In this document: one piece after another, positions 44,387 to 54,362 of the stretch
Layout: each line of letters opens with the position of its first letter
Numbering within the stretch: the first letter of the stretch is position 1
DNA from: an uncultured Verrucomicrobiales bacterium
GTDB taxonomy: Bacteria > Verrucomicrobiota > Verrucomicrobiia > Verrucomicrobiales > Akkermansiaceae
Reading direction: 5' to 3'
Assembly (NCBI GenBank): GCA_905478925.1
Contig: CAJQKQ010000044.1
Span: forward strand, 91,984 to 155,983
DNA: 64,000 nt
Program-made: the position numbers and the translations under genes
The notes under the pieces: generated by a model
What the model saw: only the letters and a program-made list of their open reading frames with translations
Told to the model about the DNA's origin: nothing
The model's database searches: none

Positions 44387-45844
44387 ATGAATCCTCTAGA
44401 AGCTTACAACAGTGCCCTAACAAGGCGTCAGTTTTTCCGGAAATCGGGCACTGGGCTCGGAATGGCCGCGATGGCATCGCTGGTCGGCGAAAAGGGCTTT
44501 GCCGCAGCACAACCGATGGGCAACATGAGCATCCCGCAGTTCGCCCCGAAGGCGAAGCGCGCGATCTACATTTCACCAATCGGCGCCCCATCCCAACTGG
44601 ATACTTTCGATTACAAGCCGGAGCTTGAGAAGCGCTTCAAGGAAGACCTGAAAGACTATCTTGCCAAGGAAGGCGAGCGCCTCACCGGGATGACCTCCAA
44701 GCAGGCGGCATTTCCGCTCGCGCCCTCGCGCTTCAAGTTCTCCCAGCACGGAAAATCCGGAACGTGGATCAGCGAAGCGCTGCCGTGGCACGGCAAAATG
44801 GCGGACGATATTTGCGTGATCAAGTCGATGCACACGGATGCGATCAACCACGAGCCCGCCAATCAGCTCGTCTGCACCGGCTCGATGGTCAACGGCAAGG
44901 CCTCGATGGGTTCCTGGCTGTCCTATGGGCTCGGCTCGATGAACCAGGATCTTCCCTCGTTCGTCGTGCTCCACGCGACCCACAGTTCTCCCTACTCGAA
45001 CGTGCAGGCGATTTCCTCACGGCTTTGGGGCTCCGGCTACTTGCCCGGGAAATACGCAGGCGTCGACCTTCGCTCGAAAGGCGATCCGGTTCTTTTCCTT
45101 GAGGATAGCGCCGGTGTCCCGCGTGAGATGCGCCGCAGCATGCTCGATGGGCTTTCCAAGCTGAACATGAAATCCTACGAAGCGGTCGGCGATCCGGAAA
45201 TCGTGACTCGTATGCAGCAGTATGAGATGGCCTACCGGATGCAGACTTCGGTGCCTGAGTTGACGGATCTCTCCGGCGAGCAGGAGCACACCTACGCGAT
45301 GTACGGCGAGGACAGCAAGACGCGTGGCACCTTCGCGAACTCCGCGATCATGGCGCGCCGTCTTCTCGAAAGGGGCGTTCGCTTTGTCCAGATCTTCCAT
45401 CGTGGCTGGGATCAGCACGGCAATCTGCCGCGCGATCTCGCATCCCAGTGCAAGGACATCGACCAAGGTTGCTATGGCCTCATCCAGGATCTCAAGCAGC
45501 GTGGCATGCTCGAGGACACGCTCGTCGTTTTCGGCGGCGAATTTGGCCGGACGGTATATTCGCAGGGGAAACTCACGGAAACGAATTACGGACGCGACCA
45601 CCACCCGCGCTGCTTCAGCATCTGGATGGCGGGCGGCGGGATCAAGGGTGGGCAAGTCTACGGCGAGACCGACGAGATGAGCTACAATATTACGGAAAAC
45701 CCGGTCCATATCCGCGATCTCCATGCAACGATTCTCCACTCCCTCGGCATTGACCACGAGCGCCTCAACTTCAAGTTCCAAGGTCTCGACCAGAGACTAA
45801 CCGGAGTCGAACCGGCGAAGGTCATCACGGATCTTTTTGCGTAG
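44387..45844 (+). CDS. DUF1501 domain-containing protein
   Basis: TRRQFFRKSGTGLGMAAMASL; HGKMADDICVIKSMHTDAINHEPANQLVCTGS; FGGEFGRTVYSQGK. Confidence 0.92.
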   Translation: MNPLEAYNSALTRRQFFRKSGTGLGMAAMASLVGEKGFAAAQPMGNMSIPQFAPKAKRAIYISPIGAPSQLDTFDYKPELEKRFKEDLKDYLAKEGERLTGMTSKQAAFPLAPSRFKFSQHGKSGTWISEALPWHGKMADDICVIKSMHTDAINHEPANQLVCTGSMVNGKASMGSWLSYGLGSMNQDLPSFVVLHATHSSPYSNVQAISSRLWGSGYLPGKYAGVDLRSKGDPVLFLEDSAGVPREMRRSMLDGLSKLNMKSYEAVGDPEIVTRMQQYEMAYRMQTSVPELTDLSGEQEHTYAMYGEDSKTRGTFANSAIMARRLLERGVRFVQIFHRGWDQHGNLPRDLASQCKDIDQGCYGLIQDLKQRGMLEDTLVVFGGEFGRTVYSQGKLTETNYGRDHHPRCFSIWMAGGGIKGGQVYGETDEMSYNITENPVHIRDLHATILHSLGIDHERLNFKFQGLDQRLTGVEPAKVITDLFA

Positions 45845-47663
45845 CGTCCTCGTCGAGATCGCGGCGCATTAGTTCGTCTAGCGAGCGCACGTATTCCCGT
45901 GCCGGGCTGACGTATTCCTTGTCGTCGTGGCGGTGCTTCGCCATTTCGCGCACCATGCGCTCGTCGTTTTCCTTGTAGCGTTTCGAGATTCGTTCGGCCT
46001 TCCCATGGGGCATGCCCAGATCCGCCATGATGTCCGCGCTCATCGCCAGCGAGGAATCGAGCGTTTCGCGATAGACCTTTTCCTCACCGAGATCGAGGAA
46101 TTCATATGCCTCCAGCCGGCTGTGGGCGCGGAGGTATAGTTTGAGGTGCGGGAAGCTGTGGCGAACCGTATGGATAATTTGGGAAACAACGTCCCCGTCC
46201 TTGAGCGCCACCACTAGGATCTTCGCTTTCGCCGCACCGGCCGCCGCGAGCAGATCCGGGCGCGATGCATCGCCGTAAAAAACCGGGATTCCGATGGAGC
46301 GGAGCAGATCAATCTGATCCTCGTCGCGGTCCAGGACTGTGCAGGCTATCCCCTGTGTCCTCAGCAAGCGCCCGACGGTATGCCCGTATCTTCCGAAGCC
46401 GCAGATGATCACTGGAGAGCTCTCATCCACAACATCGGATTCCCGCGCACTTCCTTGCTCTTCCGTTTCTCTGCGGCAGGTAAGGCGCTGGCTGATGATG
46501 ATGAGAATGGGTGTAAGCGCCATCGAGATCGCCACCACCGCTGTGAGCGTGCGCCCGGTTTCCTGATCGAGCACCCCTCCGGTGAACGCGATGCCGAGCA
46601 GCACGAATGCGAATTCCCCGCCCGCCGCCATCGAGCAGGCGAAAAGCAGCGATTCGTCTTTCCGTATGCCATTGAGCCGCGCAAGCAAAAGCAGTAGTAG
46701 GCCTTTTACGACAAGCAGCCCGAGTGTCAGGCCGATCACTAGGAAAAGGTGCGCGGCGATGTGGCCGAAATCGATTCCGATCCCGACACCGATAAAGAAG
46801 ATCCCGAGCAGCAACCCTTTGAACGGTGCGAGGTCGCTCTCCAACTCGTGCCGGTACTCGCTGCTGGCAAGCACGACCCCCGCGACGAACGCGCCGAGCG
46901 CCGGGGAAAGCCCGACCATGGTCATCAGGATCGCCACGCCGATGACGAGAACGAGTGCTGTCGCGGTGAATGCTTCGCGCTGGCGGGTCGCGGCGATCAT
47001 CCGGAAAAGTGGCCTTGAAGCCCAGCGGGTCAGCAGTACCACCAGCAGCACCGCACCGATCGTGGCCAGCGCCCGCGCCCAGCCGGGCAGGCTATCGAGA
47101 AGCATAGGCCCGTGGCCGCCGTGATCCGCGTCGGGCAGCGGCAGGCTGGCAAGCAGGGGCAGGGCGGCGATGATGGGGATCACCGCGATGTCCTGGAAAA
47201 GCAGGACGGAGAAAGCGCCTTTTCCCGCCTCGGTTCGCATCAGCCCGCGCTCGCTGAGCGTCTGCAGAATGATCGCGGTGCTGGAGAGGGAAAGGATCAG
47301 CCCGATGGCCAGTGCGGGCCGCCACCCGAGCCCGAAGGCCATTGCCGCGCCGCCGATCAGCAGGGCGGTCAGCAGTACCTGCAGGCCGCCGAGACCGAGG
47401 ATTCTGCGGCGCATTTTCCATAGCCTCGCCGGCTCCATCTCGAGGCCGATGAGGAACAGCATCATCACCACGCCGAACTCCGCGAAGTGCATGACATCCT
47501 CGCTCTGCTCGCCGATCAGTCGCAGCCCCCACGGGCCGATTGCCATGCCGACCAGTAGGTAGCCGAGCACCGCACCGACCCCGAGCCGCTTGCCCAGCAG
47601 GATGGCAAAGAGGGCGGCGACGAGGTAGATGAAGGCCTGAAGGAAGAGGCTTTGAATATCCAT
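45825..47663 (-). CDS. Kef-type cation:proton antiporter with RCK/TrkA-N domain
   Basis: MDIQSLFLQAFIYLVAALFAILLGKRLGVGAVLGYLLVGMAIGPWGL...VIICGFGRYGHTVGRLLRTQGIACTVLDRDEDQ. Confidence 0.9.
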   Translation of the reverse strand: MDIQSLFLQAFIYLVAALFAILLGKRLGVGAVLGYLLVGMAIGPWGLRLIGEQSEDVMHFAEFGVVMMLFLIGLEMEPARLWKMRRRILGLGGLQVLLTALLIGGAAMAFGLGWRPALAIGLILSLSSTAIILQTLSERGLMRTEAGKGAFSVLLFQDIAVIPIIAALPLLASLPLPDADHGGHGPMLLDSLPGWARALATIGAVLLVVLLTRWASRPLFRMIAATRQREAFTATALVLVIGVAILMTMVGLSPALGAFVAGVVLASSEYRHELESDLAPFKGLLLGIFFIGVGIGIDFGHIAAHLFLVIGLTLGLLVVKGLLLLLLARLNGIRKDESLLFACSMAAGGEFAFVLLGIAFTGGVLDQETGRTLTAVVAISMALTPILIIISQRLTCRRETEEQGSARESDVVDESSPVIICGFGRYGHTVGRLLRTQGIACTVLDRDEDQIDLLRSIGIPVFYGDASRPDLLAAAGAAKAKILVVALKDGDVVSQIIHTVRHSFPHLKLYLRAHSRLEAYEFLDLGEEKVYRETLDSSLAMSADIMADLGMPHGKAERISKRYKENDERMVREMAKHRHDDKEYVSPAREYVRSLDELMRRDLDEDATQKDP

Positions 47664-47801
47664 AAAGGCGGAGGGAAAGATTTCCTCCCGCAGTCTGTCG
47701 AGGAATGCCAGAGGATCAACGGGCAATTGCCGCTTCTTTTCCGCATGGATATGCGGAGGGTTTCTCATTCCCTACGGCCTGCACCGGGTGTAGTGTAAGG
47801 C

Positions 47802-48242
47802 ATGAAGAAGATCCTTGCTGCCGTCGATTTCTCCAATGCAACCACAGGCGTGGTTGGAACAGCTGCCGAAATGGCCAAGGCCTTCGGAGCCGAGCTCCAT
47901 CTCCTCCACATCATCGAGCCGGAGCCAACCTACACCGCATACGGTTTCACGCCGGATGAATTCCCGGCGATCCACACCTTCCACGCAGAGACCCGGAAAC
48001 GTGCCCAGAAAACGCTGGATGACGCGGCGTCCGTTTTCCCGGGTGCGTTCACCCACCTCGGCGACGGCAGCCCGCTGCATGTCATTGAGGAGAAAGTGAA
48101 GGAGATCGGCGCCGATCTCGTTATCCTCGGCTCCCACGGCCACGGCGTCGTCGCATCACTGCTCCTCGGTAGCGTGGCGGAGGGGATGATTAGGAAATCC
48201 CTCGTGCCGACGCTGGTGATCCCAGCTGGAAAGCCGGAGTGA
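47802..48242 (+). CDS. Universal stress protein (UspA family)
   Basis: MKKILAAVDFSNATTGVVGTAAEMA...ADLVILGSHGHGVVASLLLGSVAEGMIRKSLVPTLVIP. Confidence 0.92.
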   Translation: MKKILAAVDFSNATTGVVGTAAEMAKAFGAELHLLHIIEPEPTYTAYGFTPDEFPAIHTFHAETRKRAQKTLDDAASVFPGAFTHLGDGSPLHVIEEKVKEIGADLVILGSHGHGVVASLLLGSVAEGMIRKSLVPTLVIPAGKPE

Positions 48243-48296
48243 GGCTTTCCCTGTCGTTGGCTCATGGTTTTCCGGAACCGGTTCCAATCCGAGTGC

Positions 48297-48316
48297 CGGC
48301 GACCGAAGATCGCCGC
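48297..48316. repeat. 20-nt CGGCGACCGAAGATCGCCGC repeat, copy 2
   Basis: Identical to 23982-24001; just 3' of the pta stop. Confidence 0.6.
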
Positions 48317-48320
48317 TACT

Positions 48321-49388
48321 TCAGAAAGTGCTCTCCGGGTGGAGCTCGTGGTATTTGATCGCCTCCACTGCGACGGCAGCGGCGGTGCCGAAGATGGTCT
48401 CGACGGAGGCGGTGCGGGGGAGCTGGGCAGCGGGGCGGGAGAGGCCGAGGATGAGCTGGCCATAGTTCTGTGCGCCGCCGAGGTGCTGGAGGAGTTTCAG
48501 CGAGATGTGGGCTGCGTCGAGGTTGGGGAAAACGAGGACGTCTGCGGTGTGGCGTGCCGTGGCGTCAGCGAGTTTCGTTTCGGCGGCTTGGGGATCGACG
48601 GCGACGTCTGCCTGCAGTTCACCGTCGAGATCGATGTCGAGCCGCTCCCTGATGATGCGGTCTTTCGCGATTGCCGTTGCGGCCACAACTTTCTGCGCAT
48701 CCTTGGTGGCGGAGGAGCCTTTCGTCGAGTGGCTGAGCAGGGCGACGGTCGGAGTGCGACCGAGGAAATGGTGCGCGATTTTCCCGGTCTCGATGGCGAT
48801 GGTGGAGAGCTGTGTGACATCCGGCTGGGGGATGAGTCCAGTATCTGCGAGGAACAGGATGCGGTCATCGCCGAGCAGCGGGAAGTGCGGGGCGACGAGT
48901 ATGGTCACTCCGAAGATCCGGTCCACATTCGCTTGCGGCTTGATGTTGTGGAGGAGGGCGCGGAAGTAGGCGGCGGGGATCGCCTGGTTGCCGCCGACGA
49001 TCGCATCGGCATGGCCGTATTGCACCATCATCGAGCCGAAGTAATGCGGGCGGATAATGGTTTCCTCGGTATCGACCTGATGGCTGACCCGGTAGCGTGC
49101 CATGTTCTGCGCCCGTTTTACGAAAAGCGGGAGATCCGAGGAGGTTTTCGGATCGATGATCCCCACGAAATCCAGCGAGATGTGGTTTTGCCCGGCCATC
49201 GCACGGATCCGCTCGGGGCGACCCAGCAGGATGGGGATGACGGCTTCCGCAGCAACAAGACGTGCGGCGGCCTCAATGACACGAAGATCCTCGCCCTCAG
49301 TGAAAACCACCCGCTTCGGGTGGCGGCGAAGTTGGCCGATAAGCTGCCGTGTGACGTTGTTGTGGGCCGCTGGGGTGGATTCGGGCAT
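48321..49388 (-). CDS. pta: Phosphate acetyltransferase
   Basis: VVFTEGEDLRVIEAAARLVAAEAVIPILLGRPERI; YGHADAIVGGNQAIPAAYFRALL; VFPNLDAAHISLKLLQHLGGA. Confidence 0.88.
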   Translation of the reverse strand: MPESTPAAHNNVTRQLIGQLRRHPKRVVFTEGEDLRVIEAAARLVAAEAVIPILLGRPERIRAMAGQNHISLDFVGIIDPKTSSDLPLFVKRAQNMARYRVSHQVDTEETIIRPHYFGSMMVQYGHADAIVGGNQAIPAAYFRALLHNIKPQANVDRIFGVTILVAPHFPLLGDDRILFLADTGLIPQPDVTQLSTIAIETGKIAHHFLGRTPTVALLSHSTKGSSATKDAQKVVAATAIAKDRIIRERLDIDLDGELQADVAVDPQAAETKLADATARHTADVLVFPNLDAAHISLKLLQHLGGAQNYGQLILGLSRPAAQLPRTASVETIFGTAAAVAVEAIKYHELHPESTF

Positions 49389-49551
49389 GAGAGAAATTCT
49401 GGTGAGGCGTGGGTGGGATGCTGCGCTTTGGATGCTGTGGAATCAAACTTCAAATCTCAAGGAAGAGGGAGATTCCGGAGGAGGAGCAAGGTAAGGAGGT
49501 CTTTCAACCGGTATTGTCTGCCTTAGAATTTGAATTTTGAGAGTTGAGTTT

Positions 49552-50010
49552 TCACCGCTGGTTGAAGCGGGACATTTCACGCTGGGCCTCGCGGAGCTCG
49601 ACCTTTTTCTTCAAGGCGTGGCGCTGGTCCGAGTGGGTCTTGCCCTTGCCTACGCCGATCTCGACTTTCACGCGGCGACCCTTCCAATACATCCGCAGCA
49701 GCGGGAGGGTGCAGCCCTTGATCGCCGTTTCAGAGGAAAGCTTGAGGATTTCGCGCTTGTTCAGCAGCAGGCGGCGCGGGCGTTTCGTCTGGTGGTTGAA
49801 CCATTCGCCGGCGGTCTGCCAGGGCTGGATGTCACAGCCGTAGAGGAATACCTGATTCCCTTCGACACGGGCGAAGGCGTCGGAAACATTGATTTTCCCG
49901 GCACGGATCGATTTGACCTCGGTGCCTTTCAGTTCCAGTCCGGCCTCGTACTTGTCGAGGATGTGGAAGTCCCGGCCGGCCTTGCGGTTGGTGGCAATCT
50001 CGGCGCTCAT
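49552..50010 (-). CDS. smpB: SsrA-binding protein
   Basis: NRKAGRDFHILDKYEAGLELKGTEVKSIRAGKINVSDAFARVEGNQVFLYGCDIQPW. Confidence 0.96.
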   Translation of the reverse strand: MSAEIATNRKAGRDFHILDKYEAGLELKGTEVKSIRAGKINVSDAFARVEGNQVFLYGCDIQPWQTAGEWFNHQTKRPRRLLLNKREILKLSSETAIKGCTLPLLRMYWKGRRVKVEIGVGKGKTHSDQRHALKKKVELREAQREMSRFNQR

Positions 50011-50082
50011 GGGCAGAGGTCGGGGAATTTCGATGGGCGGCGGCCGGGGGATTCCGATGTGCGCCCGGTCGGGTCGCAGCGC

Positions 50083-50289
50083 TTACTGAGGGAGCGGGCG
50101 CTCGATGAGCTTGATCTTGCCCTCGATGATCTCAGTGAGCGCGATGTCAGCTGCGCCCATGCTGGGGCGGGTCGGGATCAAAGGGGAACGGCCGCTGTTG
50201 AGCTGGCGAACCCTTTGGGAGACAAGGTTAACGAGGACCAGAGGGTCGGTGACGATTTCAGAGGCCTGTTCGACAAGATCGCTTTTCAT
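50083..50289 (-). CDS. rpoZ: DNA-directed RNA polymerase omega subunit
   Basis: MKSDLVEQASEIVTDPLVLVNLVSQRVRQLNSGRSPLIPTRPSMGAADIALTEIIEGKI. Confidence 0.75.
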   Translation of the reverse strand: MKSDLVEQASEIVTDPLVLVNLVSQRVRQLNSGRSPLIPTRPSMGAADIALTEIIEGKIKLIERPLPQ

Positions 50290-50488
50290 GGTAGAGCCGG
50301 GAAGTTGCGAGGTTGACCTAGCTTGACCGAAAGAGACGACGTTCTCAGGTTCGGTTGGCAGGGCACTTTCGCTCAAAATTAGTTATGGTGGACGGTGACG
50401 GGCTGGATGTGAAACCAGAGAACCGAAGAAAATGCAAGTCCAAACTGGCTTGTTTTGACGATTTCCCCAAGGAATTCCGGAAAATCTC

Positions 50489-50884
50489 CTATTTCGGCAT
50501 GAGATCGATCCCGAATTTTCGCAGGAGGATGACGGTGATCCAGAAAAAGCCCGTGGTCAGGACGCAGTTTGCACCGAGAGCGGACCAGAACGACCAGCCG
50601 CTGCGGAGCATCCAGGGTAGGATCAGGAACATGGGGAGGGTCGGCAGGACGAACCAGAAGGTGCCTTCGGCGTGCCCGGCGATCTTTCCGGACGGTTGTC
50701 CGCCGTGCCACATCCAGATCATTGCCAGTAGAGATGTGAGCGGCAGGGCGATCAGTAGTGCGGAGAGTTTGTCGCTGAAGAGTTGGATCTTGTTGACGAA
50801 AAGGATGATGACTGCGGTGAGCAGAACTTTCACCAGATCTGAGGGGGTGAAGGAGAGGAGCTTGCTCCAGGGGATGTTGTTCAT
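50489..50884 (-). CDS. DUF3147-like small membrane protein
   Basis: MNNIPWSKLLSFTPSDLVKVLLTAVIILFVNKIQLFSDKLSALLIALPLTSLLAMIWMWHGG, multiple TM helices. Confidence 0.55.
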   Translation of the reverse strand: MNNIPWSKLLSFTPSDLVKVLLTAVIILFVNKIQLFSDKLSALLIALPLTSLLAMIWMWHGGQPSGKIAGHAEGTFWFVLPTLPMFLILPWMLRSGWSFWSALGANCVLTTGFFWITVILLRKFGIDLMPK

Positions 50885-50972
50885 GGTGGCGATTTTCCGC
50901 CGAGATGGCGTACCATCAATATTAAACGCGCGAAAGTTGACCCTCATCGCCTTTCCGCTAGAGTAAGCACAT

Positions 50973-51422
50973 ATGACCGCCTCCGAACTTGCTGCAAAAA
51001 TTCTCGACTCCATGCTCGGGCACCTCGGGATCGCCTCCGAGATCGAAGCCCAGGAGACTTCGGACGGGACGTGCCTGCAGATATTTTCCTCGGAGAAGGA
51101 AACCATCATCGGCAATAACGGCGACCGTCTCGACGACATCCAGTATCTAGTAAACCGTATCCTACGCCGCCAGATGCCTGACGCCGGTCGGGTGAGGGTG
51201 GATTGCGAGCATTTCCGCTCGATGCAGGAGGATCAACTTCAGGAGGAGGTTCGCGAACTTGTCGAACTGGTGAAATCCCAAGGGAAAACCTACAAGATGA
51301 GGCCGCTCAACGCCTACTATCGCCGCCTGGCCTACAACGTGATCGCCGGGGAGGAAGGAATATCCGCGACCTCGCCTTCCGGCGATGACCGCCTGAAGCG
51401 CATCAGCATTTCTCCGAAATAA
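50973..51422 (+). CDS. Jag-like KH/R3H RNA-binding protein
   Basis: IIGNNGDRLDDIQYLVNRILRRQ KH motif; MRPLNAYYRRLAYNVIA R3H-like. Confidence 0.8.
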   Translation: MTASELAAKILDSMLGHLGIASEIEAQETSDGTCLQIFSSEKETIIGNNGDRLDDIQYLVNRILRRQMPDAGRVRVDCEHFRSMQEDQLQEEVRELVELVKSQGKTYKMRPLNAYYRRLAYNVIAGEEGISATSPSGDDRLKRISISPK

Positions 51423-51438
51423 CACACGCCCGGTCTCC

Positions 51439-51906
51439 ATGAAAAAATTCCTCTTTGATTGCGGCACCCGCGATGCCACCGCCTCCCTCGGCCTGCTTTT
51501 CCTTCGCGTCTGCACCGGGTTGATGATGTTGCTCGGCCACGGTATCGGCAAGATCGAGAAATACGGAGCCATGAAAGACGGTTTCCCGGTTCCTGATTTC
51601 TTCCCGCTGAAATACATGTCCCCGCCCATCAGCCTGATGTCAATCATCGGGGCGGAGGTCGGGTGTTCCGTGTTGATCATCTTTGGTCTCGCGACCCGCC
51701 CGGCGGCATTTATCTTCGCATTTACCATGACTGTCGCGGCCTTCAACATCCATGGCTCGAATCCGTGGTTCACACCGGGTGGCATAGGTCTGAAGGAAGG
51801 CCCCATCCTCTATCTCATCCCCGTCGTCGCGATCCTACTCGCTGGAGCCGGGCAATACTCCTTCGATGCGGCCATCCTCAAGGAAGGTCGCCGCAAAAGG
51901 TGGTGA
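51439..51906 (+). CDS. DoxX family membrane protein
   Basis: LFLRVCTGLMMLLGHGIGKI...SIIGAEVGCSVLIIFGLATRPAAFIFAFTMTVAAF. Confidence 0.85.
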   Translation: MKKFLFDCGTRDATASLGLLFLRVCTGLMMLLGHGIGKIEKYGAMKDGFPVPDFFPLKYMSPPISLMSIIGAEVGCSVLIIFGLATRPAAFIFAFTMTVAAFNIHGSNPWFTPGGIGLKEGPILYLIPVVAILLAGAGQYSFDAAILKEGRRKRW

Positions 51907-51951
51907 TACCGGATTCTCTTGCTTGGAGTTTAAAGTTTAGGATTTAACGTT

Positions 51952-52296
51952 TTGGAAACCCACCGCCTCGTCCTCCCCGGTGACCTGAACCACTACGGTT
52001 CCCTCTTCGGCGGGCGGTTGCTCGCCTGGATCGATGAGGCCGCTTGGATTGCCGCTTCGGCTGAGTTTCCGCACTGCCAGTTCGTCACGATAGGCATGGA
52101 CAAGATCGAGTTCCGGCATGGCGTGGAAGACGGGACGATCCTGCGCATCCACTGCGAAAGGACGAACAAGGGCAGGACTTCGATCACCTACAAGGTGTCT
52201 GTTACGGATGTGAAAAACGCGCCCGAAATTCCTATTTTTCAGACCGAGGTCACGTTCGTCTCAGTGAACGATCAGGGCGCGAAGGCGGAAATCTGA
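51952..52296 (+). CDS. Hotdog-fold acyl-CoA thioesterase
   Basis: HRLVLPGDLNHYGSLFGGRLLAWIDEAAWIAA; TTG start. Confidence 0.85.
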   Translation: METHRLVLPGDLNHYGSLFGGRLLAWIDEAAWIAASAEFPHCQFVTIGMDKIEFRHGVEDGTILRIHCERTNKGRTSITYKVSVTDVKNAPEIPIFQTEVTFVSVNDQGAKAEI

Positions 52297-52328
52297 ATTT
52301 TTCGTCGGATCCGGTCTCTCACGGTATT

Positions 52329-52607
52329 ATGAAAGACAAAATCCACGAATTCGATGCGGTGATCGTTGGCTCCGGCACGTCCGCTTACTGCGCGGCCGAT
52401 GGCCTGAGAAAAGCCGGCCGCAAAATCGCAATCATCGACAACGCAATCAACGAGATTCTCGGGGCTCACATCGCCCGCCACAACGCTTCGGAGGCGATCA
52501 ACATCCTCGCGCTGGCGATGAAGCATCATATCAAGGCTGCGGATCTTGCGGATTTTATGTGGGCGTATCCGACGATCACTTCGGATTTGAAATACATGGT
52601 GAAGTAG
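52329..52607 (+). CDS. Internally deleted dihydrolipoamide/mercuric-reductase-like flavoprotein
   Basis: N-terminal FDAVIVGSGTSAYCAADGLRKAGRKIAIIDN joined directly to C-terminal ILGAHIARHNASEAINILALAMKHHIKAADLADFMWAYPTITSDLKYMVK. Confidence 0.7.
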   Translation: MKDKIHEFDAVIVGSGTSAYCAADGLRKAGRKIAIIDNAINEILGAHIARHNASEAINILALAMKHHIKAADLADFMWAYPTITSDLKYMVK

Positions 52608-52661
52608 GTAACTGGATTCGGACTCGCGCGGACTGCTGGCTTTCTGCATGTTCCGTCCGGC

Positions 52662-54242
52662 ATGATCCACACCCTCGATATCGTACTCCCGCTTGGTCGC
52701 TCCGAAAGCGATGAAGCGCGGAAGGCCGAGGTGGCGCGGATGCTGGGCGTTTCGCCGGATCAGGTGAAAGGTCTGCGGCTACGCAAGCACTCCATCGATG
52801 CCCGTCAGCGGCAGGTGAAAGTGCAGCTGCGCCTGGAGGTGGCGGTGGATGAGGATTTGCCCGAAGAGGAGAAACCGATGTGGTCGGCTCCAGCGCTGGC
52901 GGAAAACGCGAAGCGGGTGCTGATCATCGGATCGGGGCCGGCGGGGCTTTTTGCGGCGCTGAAATGCTTGGAGATGGGCGCAAAACCCATCGTGCTGGAG
53001 CGGGGCAAGGATGCCTCGGCACGGCGATTCGATCTCGCTCCCATCCTCCGTGAGGGGCGGGTGATTCCGGAATCGAACTATTGCTTCGGCGAGGGCGGAG
53101 CCGGGACGTTTTCCGATGGGAAACTCTACACACGGGCGAAGAAACGCGGACCGGTGGCGGAGGTTTACCGAGTGCTGGTGGCGCACGGTGCGCCGGAAAA
53201 AATCCTGACGGATGCGCACCCGCACATCGGTTCGAATCTTTTGCCAAATGTGGTGAAAGCGATGCGGCAGTCGGTGATCGACCACGGCGGGGAGGTGCAC
53301 TTTCAAACGAAGGTGACTGACCTGCTGATTTCCGGAGGGGAAATCCGGGGCGTGACGACGGCGGACGGCGGCGAGTTCCTGGCTGATGCGACCATTCTTG
53401 CCACGGGGCACTCCGCGCGAGACATCTACCGGCTGATTGCCGAAAAGGGCATCCTGATGGAGCACAAGCCGTTCGCGATCGGGTTTCGGATCGAGCATCC
53501 GCAGCCGTTTATCGACCGCCAGCAATACCATATGCCCGAGGGCGCGCCGCGTCCCGACCTGCTGCCCGCCGCTCGCTACCGATTGGCGACGAAGATCGAC
53601 GATCGGGGGGTACATTCCTTTTGCATGTGCCCGGGCGGCTGGATCGTCCCGGCAGCGACCGAGGACGGGCAGGTGGTGGTCAACGGGATGTCGCTCTCGC
53701 GGCGTGACTCGCCCTTCGCGAACTCCGGACTGGTGACGACGATCGAACCGGAGGATATCGGGCATCTGGTTCCGGAGCACGGCATCATGGCGGGCATCGT
53801 TTTCCAGGAAATGATCGAACGCTCCGCAAAGATCGCGGGTGGAAACGCGGTGCTGGGCCAGGTGGCTCCGGCGCAGCGGGCGGTGGATTACATTTCCGGG
53901 AGGATCTCGGCAGATCTACCAGAAACATCGTACTTCCCCGGGGTGAATCCTGCGCCGTTGCATGAGCTTCTTTCGAAGGGGATCACGTCGCGTATGCGAG
54001 AGGGGCTGAAGCTGTTCAACCGTCAGATCAAAAACTATGCTTCATCTGAGGCCTTGCTGTTGGGATTTGAAACGCGGACTTCGTCTCCGCTGCGGATTCC
54101 GCGTGACGGGGTGACATTGGAGCATCCGGAAGTTTCCGGGCTTTTTCCCTGCGGAGAGGGAGCGGGATATGCAGGCGGGATTGTTTCCGCGGCGCTGGAT
54201 GGATTGAAATGCGCGGAGGCGGCTTGTGGATCGCGGCTTTGA
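52662..54242 (+). CDS. FAD-dependent oxidoreductase (COG2509-like)
   Basis: VLIIGSGPAGLFAALKCLEMGAKPIVLERG; CFGEGGAGTFSDGKLYTRAK; CGEGAGYAGGIVSAALDGLKCAEA. Confidence 0.9.
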   Translation: MIHTLDIVLPLGRSESDEARKAEVARMLGVSPDQVKGLRLRKHSIDARQRQVKVQLRLEVAVDEDLPEEEKPMWSAPALAENAKRVLIIGSGPAGLFAALKCLEMGAKPIVLERGKDASARRFDLAPILREGRVIPESNYCFGEGGAGTFSDGKLYTRAKKRGPVAEVYRVLVAHGAPEKILTDAHPHIGSNLLPNVVKAMRQSVIDHGGEVHFQTKVTDLLISGGEIRGVTTADGGEFLADATILATGHSARDIYRLIAEKGILMEHKPFAIGFRIEHPQPFIDRQQYHMPEGAPRPDLLPAARYRLATKIDDRGVHSFCMCPGGWIVPAATEDGQVVVNGMSLSRRDSPFANSGLVTTIEPEDIGHLVPEHGIMAGIVFQEMIERSAKIAGGNAVLGQVAPAQRAVDYISGRISADLPETSYFPGVNPAPLHELLSKGITSRMREGLKLFNRQIKNYASSEALLLGFETRTSSPLRIPRDGVTLEHPEVSGLFPCGEGAGYAGGIVSAALDGLKCAEAACGSRL

Positions 54243-54319
54243 AAGCCGCTGGATTCAATGGGTTCGTGGCCGAATAGTGAGCGGAGCGTGAGAAAGCGGC
54301 TTTGAAAGCCGCGCTCCAT
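54233..54319 (+). repeat. BIME-like composite repeat, copy A (upstream of Phd/PIN module)
   Basis: GCGGCTTTGAAAGCCGC palindrome, then a 72-nt core 54248-54319 about 85% identical to 55095-55166. Confidence 0.75.
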
Positions 54320-54362
54320 GCTGGCTTGACTTTTTCGGAGAACATCATAAATTTGTGATGTT

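Noticed and set aside
48264-49526. 420-aa + ORF
   Set aside because: Antisense to pta.
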